64,000 bases of DNA from NCBI GenBank assembly GCA_050951405.1, contig JBMNIZ010000012.1:62001-126000 (forward strand). Direction: 5' to 3'. The DNA is from JBMNIZ01 sp050951405 (GTDB lineage Bacteria > Bacillota > DULZ01). Of this stretch, positions 35,324-44,710 are shown piece by piece. The notes under the pieces were generated by a model. That model was not told the DNA's origin. It saw only the letters and a list, made by a program, of their open reading frames with translations, and made no database searches. Every line of letters begins with the position of its first letter. Position 1 is the first letter of the stretch. Made by a program: the position numbers and the translations under genes.

Positions 35324-35916
35324 TACCGTTTCCCCCTTTTAGGCCTGCCACGAATGATATTCCAGGGAAGCAATTCTTCTAAAGCTGCCAATAGCCGACC
35401 GGTTTGAAAAATGATTTCATCAGCTTCCCTCAGGGCGAAATTCTTTCCTAAAGCTTTACCGCCAATAGTCAAACCGGCAATGGAAGCCGTCATCAAAGTT
35501 CCCAGCATGATCTTGGATATATGAAAGGAACTAAAATCCAGATTAAGAACTATAGCTGCTCCGATGGCCCCGCTCAAAGTGCCGCTAATATCCCCCACCA
35601 CGTCATTGCAAAAGTTGGCCACCCGAGCAGCGTTTCTAACCAGTTTGATGGCTGTTTTCGCACCGAAGATCCGCCGGGCAGCCTTCGCGTGGAGAAACTT
35701 TTCCGATGCTTTGGTGACTGCAGTGCCGATTATGTCGAAAAATATGCCTATGAGAATAATTATAATCAATAATGCAAAGGCTGATAAAGTAGTAGTAATG
35801 CCGGCGAGCAGACTCTGCGAAAAAAAACTTAAAGCAATGGCTAAAAAAAAAGCACCCAGACCAATAAAAAAGGCCTGTCTGGCGGCAGCGAAAAGGCGGT
35901 TGTTTGCAGAAGACAT
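35323..35916 (-). CDS. oapA: OLE-associated protein A (OapA), membrane protein
   Basis: A 197-aa membrane protein with about four hydrophobic helices (roughly 14-35, 42-60, 114-128, 136-152) and a conserved basic/acidic core: FFDIIGTAV (about 59-67), ARRIFGAKTAIKLVRNAARVA and FCNDVVGDISGTLSGAIGA. It is related to DUF21/CorB-type transporters. Its place immediately downstream of a 611-nt structured RNA and upstream of dxs is the known arrangement of oapA. In Bacillus halodurans OapA binds OLE RNA and brings it to the membrane. Identity is inferred from context plus topology; the N-D-V-V-G-D stretch (about 104-109) fits the conserved acidic motif I recall for the family. Confidence 0.88.
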   Translation of the reverse strand: MSSANNRLFAAARQAFFIGLGAFFLAIALSFFSQSLLAGITTTLSAFALLIIIILIGIFFDIIGTAVTKASEKFLHAKAARRIFGAKTAIKLVRNAARVANFCNDVVGDISGTLSGAIGAAIVLNLDFSSFHISKIMLGTLMTASIAGLTIGGKALGKNFALREADEIIFQTGRLLAALEELLPWNIIRGRPKRGKR

Positions 35917-35978
35917 CAGAGAAATTTCATCCCTTTAGTGAAAAAATTGAAGATTTTTAAACCAAATATAATAAAAAG

Positions 35979-36604
35979 ATTGTGAGTGGCAGTTTAACGG
36001 GTAAACTTTGCGTCTTAGGTCCAGCAGGATTTCCCAGCATTTCACCGGCATGTCGCCATGCCGGCGGTTTCCCTTGAAGAAATGCTCTGCCTTGTCGCCG
36101 TCAGACAGGGCTGGATTGCCACTTAGGACACACTTTAATCCCCGTTAAACTTTACCGGCAGGTAAACAGTCTAGGAGCTTTCCTCGGCAGACGTGCCAAT
36201 TTCTAGCCTCTTTTGCAGTGAAGGTTTCATATAGCATACCCGATAGTTTATGGCCCTAAACTAAGGGGTATGGATACCCATAATCCGCCAACACCACTCA
36301 AGGCAGGCTACACTGCAGCCAGCACCTATGTGTACCGCCATGCAGGTTCTATCCCAAGCCGTGGCGTGCTGCCAAAAGACAGCATGTACCACGCACTTGG
36401 GTCTCCACGGGAGCGGGGTCAACGCCTGCATGCCATTGCAGATCGCCCCATCCCCCTTAACTCCCAGCACCAACCCCCGACTGGGCGTCGGCAGCCAGCA
36501 CCAGGAACTTCATCGATGTGCCCTCAACGGATTTTTAGGCCCGTCTTCAAAATTGGCCGTTCTGACTAGAATACTGCGCCACTCACAATACCACTCATTA
36601 GCAG
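35979..36604 (-). ncRNA. ole: OLE RNA (ornate, large, extremophilic RNA)
   Basis: A protein-free stretch of about 0.84 kb lies between ispA and oapA. Its core is closed by a perfect 12-bp long-range stem: 36589-36578 pairs with 35990-35979 (ATTGTGAGTGGC type). The enclosed 611 nt equals the usual OLE length of about 610 nt. Inside are several strong local hairpins (for example CCGGCATGGCGACATGCCGG near 36045-36065). Order on the minus strand is ispA - RNA - oapA - dxs, the published OLE context. A promoter lies just upstream and a T-rich stretch (ATCTTTTTATT) follows the 3' end. OLE RNAs form a membrane complex with OapA and others and support growth under alcohol, cold and Mg2+ stress. A covariance search would settle it. 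Confidence 0.9.
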
Positions 36605-36610
36605 TTATCG

Positions 36611-36639
36611 ATTCTAACATTGAAACCAGTTGAAAGCAA
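36611..36639 (-). promoter_or_regulatory. Promoter of the OLE RNA
   Basis: TTGCTT (36639-36634), 17-nt spacer, TAGAAT (36616-36611) on the minus strand. Predicted start near 36604, about 15 nt before the terminal stem. With the terminator just upstream this makes OLE-oapA-dxs a separate transcription unit. Confidence 0.65.
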
Positions 36640-36652
36640 GGGGCAAGCGTAT

Positions 36653-36707
36653 AAAAAAATCAAAAGACATCTCTTTCCAGACCGACCCCGGAAAAGCTTC
36701 TTTTGAT
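36653..36707 (-). terminator. Terminator after ispA
   Basis: ATCAAAAG (36707-36700) pairs with CTTTTGAT (36666-36659), with an inner CTTTTCC/GGAAAG stem, followed by TTTTTTTAT on the minus strand. It lies about 50 nt after the ispA stop. Confidence 0.75.
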
Positions 36708-36754
36708 CTGATTAACATTGATAATGTTTAGACAATTTCCTTCCCCTTGTCCTA

Positions 36755-37645
36755 CTAATTGCTTCTCCCTCCGATGTAGCTGACCAATTCCCTTAAAGGG
36801 TCCGCTTTCCGGTCGAAAGAAGCAATGGATTGGAGAGCCTTTTCAATACATTCCTGAACTAAAGAACGAGATCGGTCCAGACCCAGTAGGTGAGGATAAG
36901 TGGCCTTGCGGTTTCTCAGATCACTTCCTGTGGGTTTTCCCAGGATGGACGCCTCTCCTTCAATATCTAGTATATCATCAGTAATTTGGAATGCCAATCC
37001 CAAATAATCAGCATATTTGGTCAAGTCCTCCAATTGTTCCTGATTTGCTCCGGCCAAAAGGGCTCCTGTGCGGACAGAAGCGGCAAAAAGAGCTCCTGTC
37101 TTTTTCCTGTGAATGAATCTTAAAGTATCTTCATCAACAATTTGATTTTCTGATTGCAGATCCAGCACTTGGCCGCCGATGAGGCCGGTGGTACCACAGG
37201 CATTGCTTACTTCTTGGATCACTTGCAATACGCGCAGTTCCGTACCAGCCAGCTTCATGGCTACGCTGCTCAGCAATTGAAAAGCGTAAGTTAAAAGAGC
37301 ATCTCCGGCCAAGATGGCAATTCCTTCTCCAAAAACTTTATGGCAGGTGGGTTTTCCCCGGCGAAAGTCATCATTATCCATAGCCGGCAAATCATCATGA
37401 ATAAGAGAATAAGTATGAATACATTCAATAGCACAGGCCGCAGGCAGAAGCCCTTCCAGATCGCCGTCTACCGCTTCGGCGGCAGCCAGGACCAGAATGG
37501 GACGCAGCCTTTTCCCACCGGAAAAAACACTATAATGAAGAGCCTGGTGAATGAGAGATGGAGACTGTTCTTTCGGGGGCAGGTATTTCTCCAAGGCTTG
37601 TTCTATTAAAGTTTTTTTTTCCTTTAAATACTGTTCAATCTTCAT
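36755..37645 (-). CDS. ispA: Polyprenyl (farnesyl) diphosphate synthase
   Basis: A 296-aa prenyltransferase. First Asp-rich motif is DDLPAMDNDDFRRG, second is QITDDILDIEGE; GGKRLRPILVLA and KTGALFAAS are also seen. It condenses IPP with DMAPP/GPP to farnesyl diphosphate. The ATG at 37645 overlaps the xseB end. Short-chain type judged from two residues between the first two Asp and family length. Confidence 0.95.
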   Translation of the reverse strand: MKIEQYLKEKKTLIEQALEKYLPPKEQSPSLIHQALHYSVFSGGKRLRPILVLAAAEAVDGDLEGLLPAACAIECIHTYSLIHDDLPAMDNDDFRRGKPTCHKVFGEGIAILAGDALLTYAFQLLSSVAMKLAGTELRVLQVIQEVSNACGTTGLIGGQVLDLQSENQIVDEDTLRFIHRKKTGALFAASVRTGALLAGANQEQLEDLTKYADYLGLAFQITDDILDIEGEASILGKPTGSDLRNRKATYPHLLGLDRSRSLVQECIEKALQSIASFDRKADPLRELVSYIGGRSN

Positions 37646-37901
37646 TTTTTTGCCCCTCCCCCCAAGGGATTTCCATCAATTGACCGTCTTCCTTCGCCGT
37701 TAAAACAGATATCCGTTTTTCCACATCTATTAATAATCGCCGGCAGTAGTTAACTAAATTTACTGCTTTTTCAAAGGTGGAAAGGGATTCTTCCAGAGTC
37801 AGGTTGCCTCCTTCTATTAATTGCACCAACTGTTCCAGCTTTTCCATGGCCTGTTCATAAGTCAAATCCACAATCTCGCCGGAATTATTGTTTTTCATCA
37901 T
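37635..37901 (-). CDS. xseB: Exodeoxyribonuclease VII small subunit
   Basis: An 88-aa helical protein with the XseB core LTYEQAMEKLEQLVQLIEGG then LTLEESLSTFEKAVNLV. It forms exonuclease VII with XseA. Tandem ATG start at 37901/37898 after GAGGTG. It overlaps xseA upstream and ispA downstream. Confidence 0.96.
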   Translation of the reverse strand: MMKNNNSGEIVDLTYEQAMEKLEQLVQLIEGGNLTLEESLSTFEKAVNLVNYCRRLLIDVEKRISVLTAKEDGQLMEIPWGEGQKNED

Positions 37902-39124
37902 ATTTCACCTCTTGCACCAGGCACAACAAGTCCCCGTCGATAAAACGAACTCCCAGCAGGTCCCCGGGGGTAACCTGGGAGGCTTTGGAAACTACATTTC
38001 CATGCACATCCTGGCAAAAAGCAAATCCACGCTTTAAGGTTTTTAAAGGACTCAGGGAATCCAGTTTTTTTGCCGTCTGCTGCAGCTTATTGAACTGGTC
38101 TTTAAAATTATTGTTCCAGGCCTCAAACAATCTTTTTTCCGTAAATTCCAGGTGTTGGTGCTGGGAGTTAAACAAGTATTGGGGCCTGGAAAGGCTGGAA
38201 TAACAGTACAGGCTGTCCACCCGATGCCCACAGGCCAGCAGTTTAGCTTTCAAGGCTTTCTTGCTTCGTTCTAAAATCTGATGGAGTAACAAGAGCTCCT
38301 CCTGCAGGTCAGGCACCACCATGGCTGCTGCTGCTGAAGGAGTTGGCGCTCGCAAATCGGCGGCCAAATCAGCAATGGTATAGTCAGTTTCATGACCGAC
38401 AGCCGAAACAACGGGAATCTTTGAAGCTGCAATGGCCCGGGCCACTTCTTCCGTATTAAAAGCCCATAATTCCTCCAAAGAGCCCCCGCCGCGGCCTAAG
38501 ATGATAACCTGGGCCTGACCGTGACGGTTCAGTGCCGCCAGAGCCGAAGCAATAGATTGGGGAGCCTCCACTCCTTGCACCAGGGCCGGGGCAATGATTA
38601 CTTGCCCATGGGGATGGCGCCGGTGTAGAATGGACAGCATGTCTTTTAACGCTGCTCCGGTGAGAGAGGTGACGATACCGATTTTGCCAGGCAAAACCGG
38701 TATCGGCCATTTTGCGCTCCTGCACTGAACAGACCTTCCCGGGCCAGTCTGTCCTTCAGCTGCAGGAAAGCCTAGAAACAAATCCCCGGCACCTAGGGCA
38801 TGGACTTCCTGTACGTTCAGTTGGTAGATCCCATCCCTTTCATAAACGGAAAGGGAACCCTGCAGCATCACCTGCATTCCTTCCTGCAGCCTGAAGAGCA
38901 GAGTTGGCATGGCCCGAGATCTGAACATGATGCACCGCACCGAGCTGCCGAGAGTCCTTTAAAGTGAAGTAAAGATGACCGGAGCCGGGCTGCCTGAGAT
39001 TGGAGACTTCTCCCCTTCGACCCACAGGTTGACCAGAAAAGGATTCCCTTCCAGAAGTTCTTTCAGATGGCGGTTCAGCTCGCTGACACTCCAGCATCTG
39101 ATATGGTCAGAGGCGTCTGCCCAT
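37885..39124 (-). CDS. xseA: Exodeoxyribonuclease VII large subunit, 5' part frameshifted
   Basis: The C-terminal 350 residues are intact (catalytic core KIGIVTSLTGAALKDM, ILGRGGGSLEELWAFN, VGHETDYTIADLAAD; long coiled-coil tail). The N-terminal OB-fold part is spread over three frames: MADASDHIRCWSVSELNRHL, then GEVSNLRQPGSGHLYFTLKD, then IMFRSRAMPTLL. Breaks are near 39120-39122 (extra G at the start), near 39010 and near 38945. Each fragment matches the family, so the gene is probably intact in the cell and the sequence carries errors. The ATG at 39124-39122 lies just after the fchA stop. Confidence 0.85.
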
Positions 39125-39126
39125 AG

Positions 39127-39767
39127 TTACATCCTGGCCTGGACCTCTGCCACGGCTTGCGCCCGCAGCTCCCGGGCCCTGGCAATAAGCTGCTCCTTCT
39201 CTTCCAGGACTTTTTCAACATAGAGCCGTATCTTTAATGCTGGGCACATTAATATCCACGCTTAACAGGACGCTGTTCAGAGCAGCTTCCCCATACATAA
39301 GCCCCAACACCCACGTCACTGATCGCCCCCTTGTTACCAATGGAGGACAGCTCATGGGCCAGCTCCAGGCCTTGCAAGCAGACTCTGGCGATCTCCAGAG
39401 GGAGTGTCGGTGGCTTTTTTCAATGCTTCCTGCATCAGGCGAGCCCTCTCCGCCTTCTGCTTCCTCGGAATCTTTAGGCATGCGCAGGACTTTCATAAAG
39501 TTGCCAAAGGCATCCATGTCGGCTGACTACCAGTTCTCTCCAACTCGGCCCAGCAGTTGTTCTCGTCCTGCTCCAGAGATTTTTTCCGCCTGCGCTTCCA
39601 CATCCCGGTATTTCTCTTTGCCTACGGTCAGGTTGCCCACCATGGAAATCATCGCCACCCCGAAAGCAGCCCACCATGGCCGATACGCTGCCCCCGCCCG
39701 GTGTAGGAGCATCAGAAGCCGAGGCTTCGATCACTTTCCGCAAGGGCCAATCAAAGATTTCACTCAT
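39127..39767 (-). CDS. fchA: Methenyltetrahydrofolate cyclohydrolase (cyclodeaminase family), frameshifted
   Basis: Fragments in different frames give the whole FTCD_C-type protein of about 210 aa. In order: MSEIFDWPLRKVIEASASDA with PTPGGGSVSAMVG; GVAMISMVGNLTVGKEKY; DMDAFGNFMKVLRMPKD; GEAALNSVLLSVDINVPSIK; and RAQAVAEVQARM before TAA. It opens 5,10-methenyl-THF to 10-formyl-THF. The start ATG at 39767 follows GGGAGG. Several breaks, most likely sequence errors. Sits between folD and xseA and, with FolD, forms the THF branch of one-carbon metabolism. Confidence 0.85.
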
Positions 39768-39814
39768 CGCAAAACCTCCCGTCTCAAATGAATTATTGAC
39801 TACGGCTCTGGAGT

Positions 39815-40649
39815 TCAATTCCCTTTCAAGACGTTCTTAAAAAGTAAGGCAGTGGTGAGGGAACCTACGCCGCCCGGCACAGGGGTGATCAGGCCGGCCA
39901 CTTCCTTGGCCTTTTCGAAAGTCAACATCCCCGGTAATGCCACCTTCCACCTCGTTGATGCCGGCGTCCACCACCACGGCTCCCGGCTTGATCATGTCGG
40001 CGGTGATGATGCCGGGCTTGCCCCACGGCAGCGATCAGAATATCCGCCTGCCTGGTATGGTAACCCAGGTCAGGGAGTTCTGGAATGGCAGATGGTAATG
40101 GAAGGGATGATGTTTCAGGAGCAGGAATACCAGAGGTTTTCCTACCGTCTCACCCCGACCGACGATAACCGCATGTTTGCCTTTCAGCTCTACTCCGGCT
40201 CTGAGCAAGATTTCCACACAGCTTTGAGGGGTGGCTGGAAACAGCCCTTCTTGACCGCTTAAAATATATCCCCGGTTAATGGGGTGAACACCGTCCACAT
40301 CTTTCAAGGGATTAACCGCTTCCATTAATTTTTCCTTGGAAAGTTGTGGAGGCAAAGGAAGTTCTATCATAATCCCGTGGACTTTGGGATCATTGTTCAG
40401 TTGATGGATAAGCTCCAATAACTCCTTATCTTTGGTGGTTCCGGGCAAGTTAAACAGCTTATAGTCAATCCCAACTTTTCCGGCAGCTTTTTCTTTTGAT
40501 TTAGCGTAAACCACTGAGGCAGGATCATCGCCTACCAAAATCACAGCCAACTTGGGAACAATGCCTTTTTCCCTCAGCCTGCTTGTCTCCGCCTTAACTT
40601 CTTCCCGGATAACAGATGCAATGGCCCTACCGTCAATTAAGTTAGACAT
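39815..40649 (-). CDS. folD: Bifunctional methylenetetrahydrofolate dehydrogenase/cyclohydrolase, frameshifted near the 3' end
   Basis: The first 190 residues are intact: YAKSKEKAAGKVGI (catalytic Lys), HGIMIELPLPPQL, DVDGVHPINRG, and HAVIVGRGETVGKP of the Rossmann part. The remaining reading moves through other frames: ADILIAAVGKPGIITADMIK, VVVDAGINEVEGG, TPVPGGVGSLTTALLFKNVL, ending KGN and TGA at 39817-39815. Breaks fall near 40060-40110, 40020 and 39935. All pieces match FolD in order, so sequence error is likely. The ATG at 40649 has GGAGG upstream. Confidence 0.87.
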
Positions 40650-40727
40650 GACATACCTCCTCATGAATTATTTTGAGCTCACGGCAGCATTTACTAATAT
40701 AGTTCTACTAAAACTATAATTTACCTT

Positions 40728-42138
40728 TTAATTATTACTAAATTTTTCTTTGATATATGCATCGATAGCTTTGGCTGCTCTTTTTCCTGCGCCCATAGCC
40801 AAGATTACTGTTGCCGCCCCGGTAACAATGTCACCGCCCGCAAATACACCTTCCAAGGAAGTCTGGCCGGTCTCTTCATCCGCCTTGATATTCCCCCACT
40901 TGGTCAGTTCCAGACCTTTGGTGGTGGACGGTACTAAGAGGATTGGGGCCCTGGCCGATGGCCATCACCACCGTGTCCACTTCCATCAGGAATTCGGAAC
41001 CGGGAATAGGTACCGGCCTCCGGCGCCCGGACTCATCCGGTTCTCCCAATTCATACTTCAGGCAGGTCATCCCGGTCACCCATCCCTTTTCGTCACCGTG
41101 GATTTCCACCGGGCTGGTCAGGAGGACCAGTTGCACACCCTCTTCAATGGCGTGCTCCAATTCTTCCTGCCGGGCGGGAATTTCCGCCTGGGAGCGGCGG
41201 TAAACGATAAAGGATTCTTCCGCTCCGAGACGAAGGGCAGTCCTGGCTGCATCCATGGCCACGTTGCCCGCTCCGCAAACCGCTACTCGTTTTCCTATCT
41301 TGATGGGAGTCGCATATTGGGGAAACAGGTAGCCCTTCATCAGGTTGGTTCTGGTCAAAAACTCATTGGCCGAATAAACGCCGTTATAGTTCTCCCCGGG
41401 AATGTTGAGGAAATATGGCAGGCCCGCACCGGTGCCGATAAACACCGCATCATAGCCCTGGGCCAGCAGTTCGTTGACATTGTCAACTTTGCCGATGACG
41501 CTGTTCACCCGGATTTCCACCCCCAGATCTCTTGATGGTTTCGATCTCCTTTTGGACAATGTCCTTGGGAAGGCGGAATTCGGGAATCCCGTACATCAAA
41601 ACCCCTCCGGGCACGTGTAACGCCTCGAAGACATGGTCACTTCGTAACCCATCTTCCTTAAGTCCCCGGCACAGGTCAAGCCCTGCCGGCCCTGCCCCGA
41701 CAACGGCAACTCTTCTTCCGTTGGAAGGCAGGCTTCTCCGGCTTGGACTTGTATCGCTGGCCATTTGGTAATCGGCGGCAAATCTCTCCAGGCGGCCGAT
41801 GGCTACCGGCTCACCCTTTTTGCCGATAACACAGTATTTTTCGCATTGGTTTTCTTGTGGACAGACCCGACCGCAAATAGCAGGCAGGTTGTTATATTCC
41901 TTGATACTGGCTGCTGCCCCCAAGAAATCTCTTCTCCCGGATTCTCCCTATAAAGGCCGGAATATCAATTTCAACGGGACAGCCCCGGCGGCAGGCAGGT
42001 TTTCTACAGCTAATACAGCGCTCTGCTTCTTGCAAAGCATCTGCTTCGGAGTAACCTAGAGCCACCTCATTGAAGTTTCTTGACTCTCTCTTGCGCATCC
42101 TGGGCCGGCATCGGCGTTTTCTCTTTGATCAATGGCAT
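40728..42138 (-). CDS. nfnB: NADPH-side subunit of electron-bifurcating ferredoxin:NADP oxidoreductase (NfnB/GltD-like), frameshifted
   Basis: Pieces in order match NfnB/glutamate synthase small-subunit proteins (about 465 aa). They are: CISCRKPACRRGCPVEIDIP with the 4Fe-4S cysteines; CGRVCPQENQCEKYC; VAVVGAGPAGL (FAD); GVLMYGIPEFRLPK; GKRVAVCGAGNVAMDAARTA (NADPH); and FAGGDIVTGAATVILAMGAG near the end. Frame changes are near 42085, 41920, 41650, 41540 and 40940. The start ATG at 42138 overlaps the stop of the next gene upstream by 10 nt. With no glutamate synthase large subunit nearby and an FAD/2Fe-2S partner adjacent, NfnB is the best call. Confidence 0.82.
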
Positions 42139-42975
42139 CCACATCCACCCCCGCGTTTTCCCTTTTCCAGAGCTATTTTCTCTTCTTCTTGAAACATGGC
42201 GCTGCGCCGGATCGCTAATTCCCAATCAACCAAGTGCCCGTCGAATTCCGGGCCATCCACACAGGCAAACTTGGTTTCATCGCCCACACTGCAGGCGGCA
42301 GGCGCCGCACATGCCGGTGCCGTCAACCATAATCGGGTTCATGCTCACCAGGGTAGGTGATCTTGCTGGCTCGCGTGTCGTCTCCGCTACTGCCCTCATC
42401 ATCATTACAGGCCCGATACCCCAAATCCGCTGGATGTCCCCCTGGTCCAGTCACCTCCTTGAGAAGGTCCGTGACAAAACCATGATGGCCGTAGGAGCCG
42501 TCATCAGTGGCAATCAAGGAGTTCACCGCTCACTGCCTTCATCTCTTCCTCCAGGATCAGCAGATCCTTGCTCCTGGCGCCGATAATCGAGATCACTTTA
42601 TTCCCCGCCTTTTTCAAGGCCCTGGCAATGGGGTAGACAGGGGCTATGCCCACACCCCCGCCAACACAGACCACAGTCCCATAATTCCTGATTTCTGTAG
42701 CTTGTCCCAAAGGTCCGACAAAATCCAACAGGAATTGACCTTCTTTCATTTTACCCAGTTCTTGGGTGGAATAGCCCACTTCCTGAAAGATGATTGTAAT
42801 AAGACCATTTTCCCTGTCATAATCAGCTACTGTCAGAGGAATACGCTCGCCGTGTTCATTAATGCGCAGGATAATGAATTGCCCTGCTTGCACTTTACGG
42901 GCTATATCCGGTGCCTTGATATCCATCAATTTGATGCCGGGAGCCAGAATTTTTTTCTCGACAAATTTCGTACAA
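42129..42975 (-). CDS. nfnA: NADH-side subunit of electron-bifurcating ferredoxin:NADP oxidoreductase (NfnA), frameshifted
   Basis: A PyrK/SudB-type FAD and 2Fe-2S protein: ERIPLTVADYDRENGLI (flavin), VCVGGGVGIAPVYPIARALK (NAD), and the C-terminal cluster motif GTGMCGACRCSVGDETKFAC. NfnAB couples NADH, ferredoxin and NADPH. The start is a TTG at 42975 behind GGGGG; an extra T in ATTTGTC near 42966 breaks the N-terminus (MYEI-VEKKILAPGIKLMDIK). Other breaks are near 42505-42530, 42325-42440 and 42290. Ends GGGCGCH just inside nfnB. Confidence 0.83.
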
Positions 42976-43055
42976 TTTCCACTTCCCCCTATCTAACTTT
43001 ACCTGCTGGAATCATCACGAGAAATTCCTGGTAATAATTTTTTCCACCTTGAAAA

Positions 43056-44034
43056 TCAAGATAAGAGACCTTTCTTCCAGGCCAGCACACCTGCCAGGGC
43101 TATACCCACCGCGTTATCAGTGCTGTATTTAGGATTAGCAAAGGACAGGCTGGCGCCAACTGCCCGGTGTTCCAGACGGTGACAGAGTCTTTCTCGTAAA
43201 AATCTGTTGGCAGCTACTCCGCCAACAAGTAAAATTTCCTTTAAGACCGGTATTCTCCATAGCATGGCGTAGGGCCTTTTCCAGAGTCTTGGCAATGCAG
43301 ATTTCTACGGCCCGGGCCACCTCTTGGGCCGGGGTTCCCTGTTCCAGCAGCCGCCGGGCATGGGTTTCACTGCCGGAGAAACTGAAATCAGATCCATCCA
43401 CGCTGGAGGGAATACGCACCTCCTTTCCCTTGGCACTTTGAGCCAGCTTTTCTAAAGATGGTCCAGCCGGAAAAGCTAATCCCATCTGTACTCCAATCCG
43501 ATCGATGAACTGTCCGGCATGGAGATCCTTGGTTCCGCCCAGGATTTCCAATTCCAATTGGGCGCTGGTAGAAAGATAAGTGACCCGCAGTATCTCCGAG
43601 GTGCCTCCAGAAAGATGTACCGCCAGAAATTGATCCGGTATCTTCTTTCCACAGGACCAAAGGCCAGCTAATAGGTGTCCTTCTTGGTGGGAGCTTTCCC
43701 AAAAAGGCACTCGCAGAATTTGAGCTAGGATCCTTCCTTGGGAACCGGATACGATGAATACGGGCATATAGGATCCTTCCCAAGGCCGGGGCCGGGTGCT
43801 GGCAGCAACGGCTGCGATTCCCGCCTCCGGCAATTGGGTTAGTAGCTTAGAAATCGCTTCAGGCAGGTTCTGGATATGTTGAAACACCGCCTGGGACTGC
43901 TGTAATCCTCGTTCTCCGGCAGGTACCTTCAGCAGTTGGCGGTGCTCCCCGATTAAATTATTCTCCAAGTCTACCGCGGCCACGGAGGTGGTATAGCAGC
44001 TGGTGTCAATACCCAGGACCAGTTTCACTTTCAT
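43056..44034 (-). CDS. Kae1-like / TsaD-paralogue (peptidase M22 family) protein, one frameshift
   Basis: An ASKHA-fold protein of about 325 aa. N-terminus LVLGIDTSCYTTSVAAVD; metal motif SSHQEGHLLAGL (H-x-E-G-H); LAVHLSGGTSEIL; then LLVGGVAANRFLRERL and NPKYSTDNAVGIALAG. It differs from true TsaD (for example in the VASTRPRPWEGSYMPVF region), so it is a paralogue commonly seen beside nusB in this group; the function is unknown. An extra G near 43238 (AAAGGAAATT) shifts the last 60 codons. The ATG at 44034 lies inside the nusB end. Confidence 0.8.
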
Positions 44035-44464
44035 CCCCCTTCTCGCTGAGGCCTTCAGTTTCTATTTCCTGACCGACACTATCCAGGATGCCGTTGACAA
44101 AAGAGCCGGACTCATCGCTGCCAAAGGTTTTTGCCAATTCGACAGCTTCATTGATGGAGACGCTAAAGGGGATATCTTTTTCAAAAAGCATCTCATAGGT
44201 TGCCAGCCGCAAAATATTTCGGTCAACATTTGCCAAGCGCTGTAAGTCCCATTCCCCGGAATACTTATCTATCAGGCTGTCAATTGTTTTTAAATTCTCA
44301 ATAGCACCAAGAACCAACCGGCGGGCAAATTCTTTTCCCCCTTCCGTCAATTCCCGGTTTTCAGTGATGAAAGTGATAGCTTTCTCTGGCCGATGCCTGC
44401 CTACATCGATTTGAAACAAGGTTTGCATAGCTTTTTCCCTGGCTAAACGCCTTTGCAACACCAT
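44006..44464 (-). CDS. nusB: Transcription antitermination factor NusB
   Basis: A 152-aa all-helical protein with the NusB pattern: RRLAREKAMQTLFQIDVG at the N-terminus and the ATYEMLFEKDIPFSVSINEAVELAKTFG ... FVNGILDSV stretch, read here in parts. With NusE it binds boxA RNA in rRNA antitermination. The last 15 residues run past the family end. Start ATG at 44464 after AGGGG. Confidence 0.95.
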   Translation of the reverse strand: MVLQRRLAREKAMQTLFQIDVGRHRPEKAITFITENRELTEGGKEFARRLVLGAIENLKTIDSLIDKYSGEWDLQRLANVDRNILRLATYEMLFEKDIPFSVSINEAVELAKTFGSDESGSFVNGILDSVGQEIETEGLSEKGDESETGPGY

Positions 44465-44477
44465 TCACCCCTGGTAT

Positions 44478-44696
44478 TCACTCACCAAATAGTCGTTCAA
44501 TTAAGCTGCGTAGATTGCCCCTCTCATCTGCTCTTTTGCCCACCAGGTAACCAACAGCTATACAAATAGCAATAAACAGGGCTTTCCAGAAACCGAAAAT
44601 GGCAGATAGAAGCCCGAAAACAAGTCCCAAGGCCACTCCCACACATTTACCCCGATGGTTTTGCCAAAGCTCGCGAATCAGTAATTCCCAATCCAT
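44478..44696 (-). CDS. DUF2273 small membrane protein
   Basis: A 72-aa protein with two hydrophobic helices split by WKALFIA, ending in a basic tail (GKRADERGN). DUF2273 proteins occur with Asp23/AmaP genes. The ATG at 44696 has GAGGTG 6 nt upstream; a GTG at 44705 overlaps that site. Confidence 0.88.
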   Translation of the reverse strand: MDWELLIRELWQNHRGKCVGVALGLVFGLLSAIFGFWKALFIAICIAVGYLVGKRADERGNLRSLIERLFGE

Positions 44697-44710
44697 GGGA
44701 TTCACCTCGA

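Noticed and set aside
36261..36633. Overlapping open frames of 70-101 codons on both strands between ispA and oapA
   Set aside because: They lie inside the OLE RNA, overlap one another, lack ribosome binding sites and have no recognisable composition; RNA structure explains the region better.
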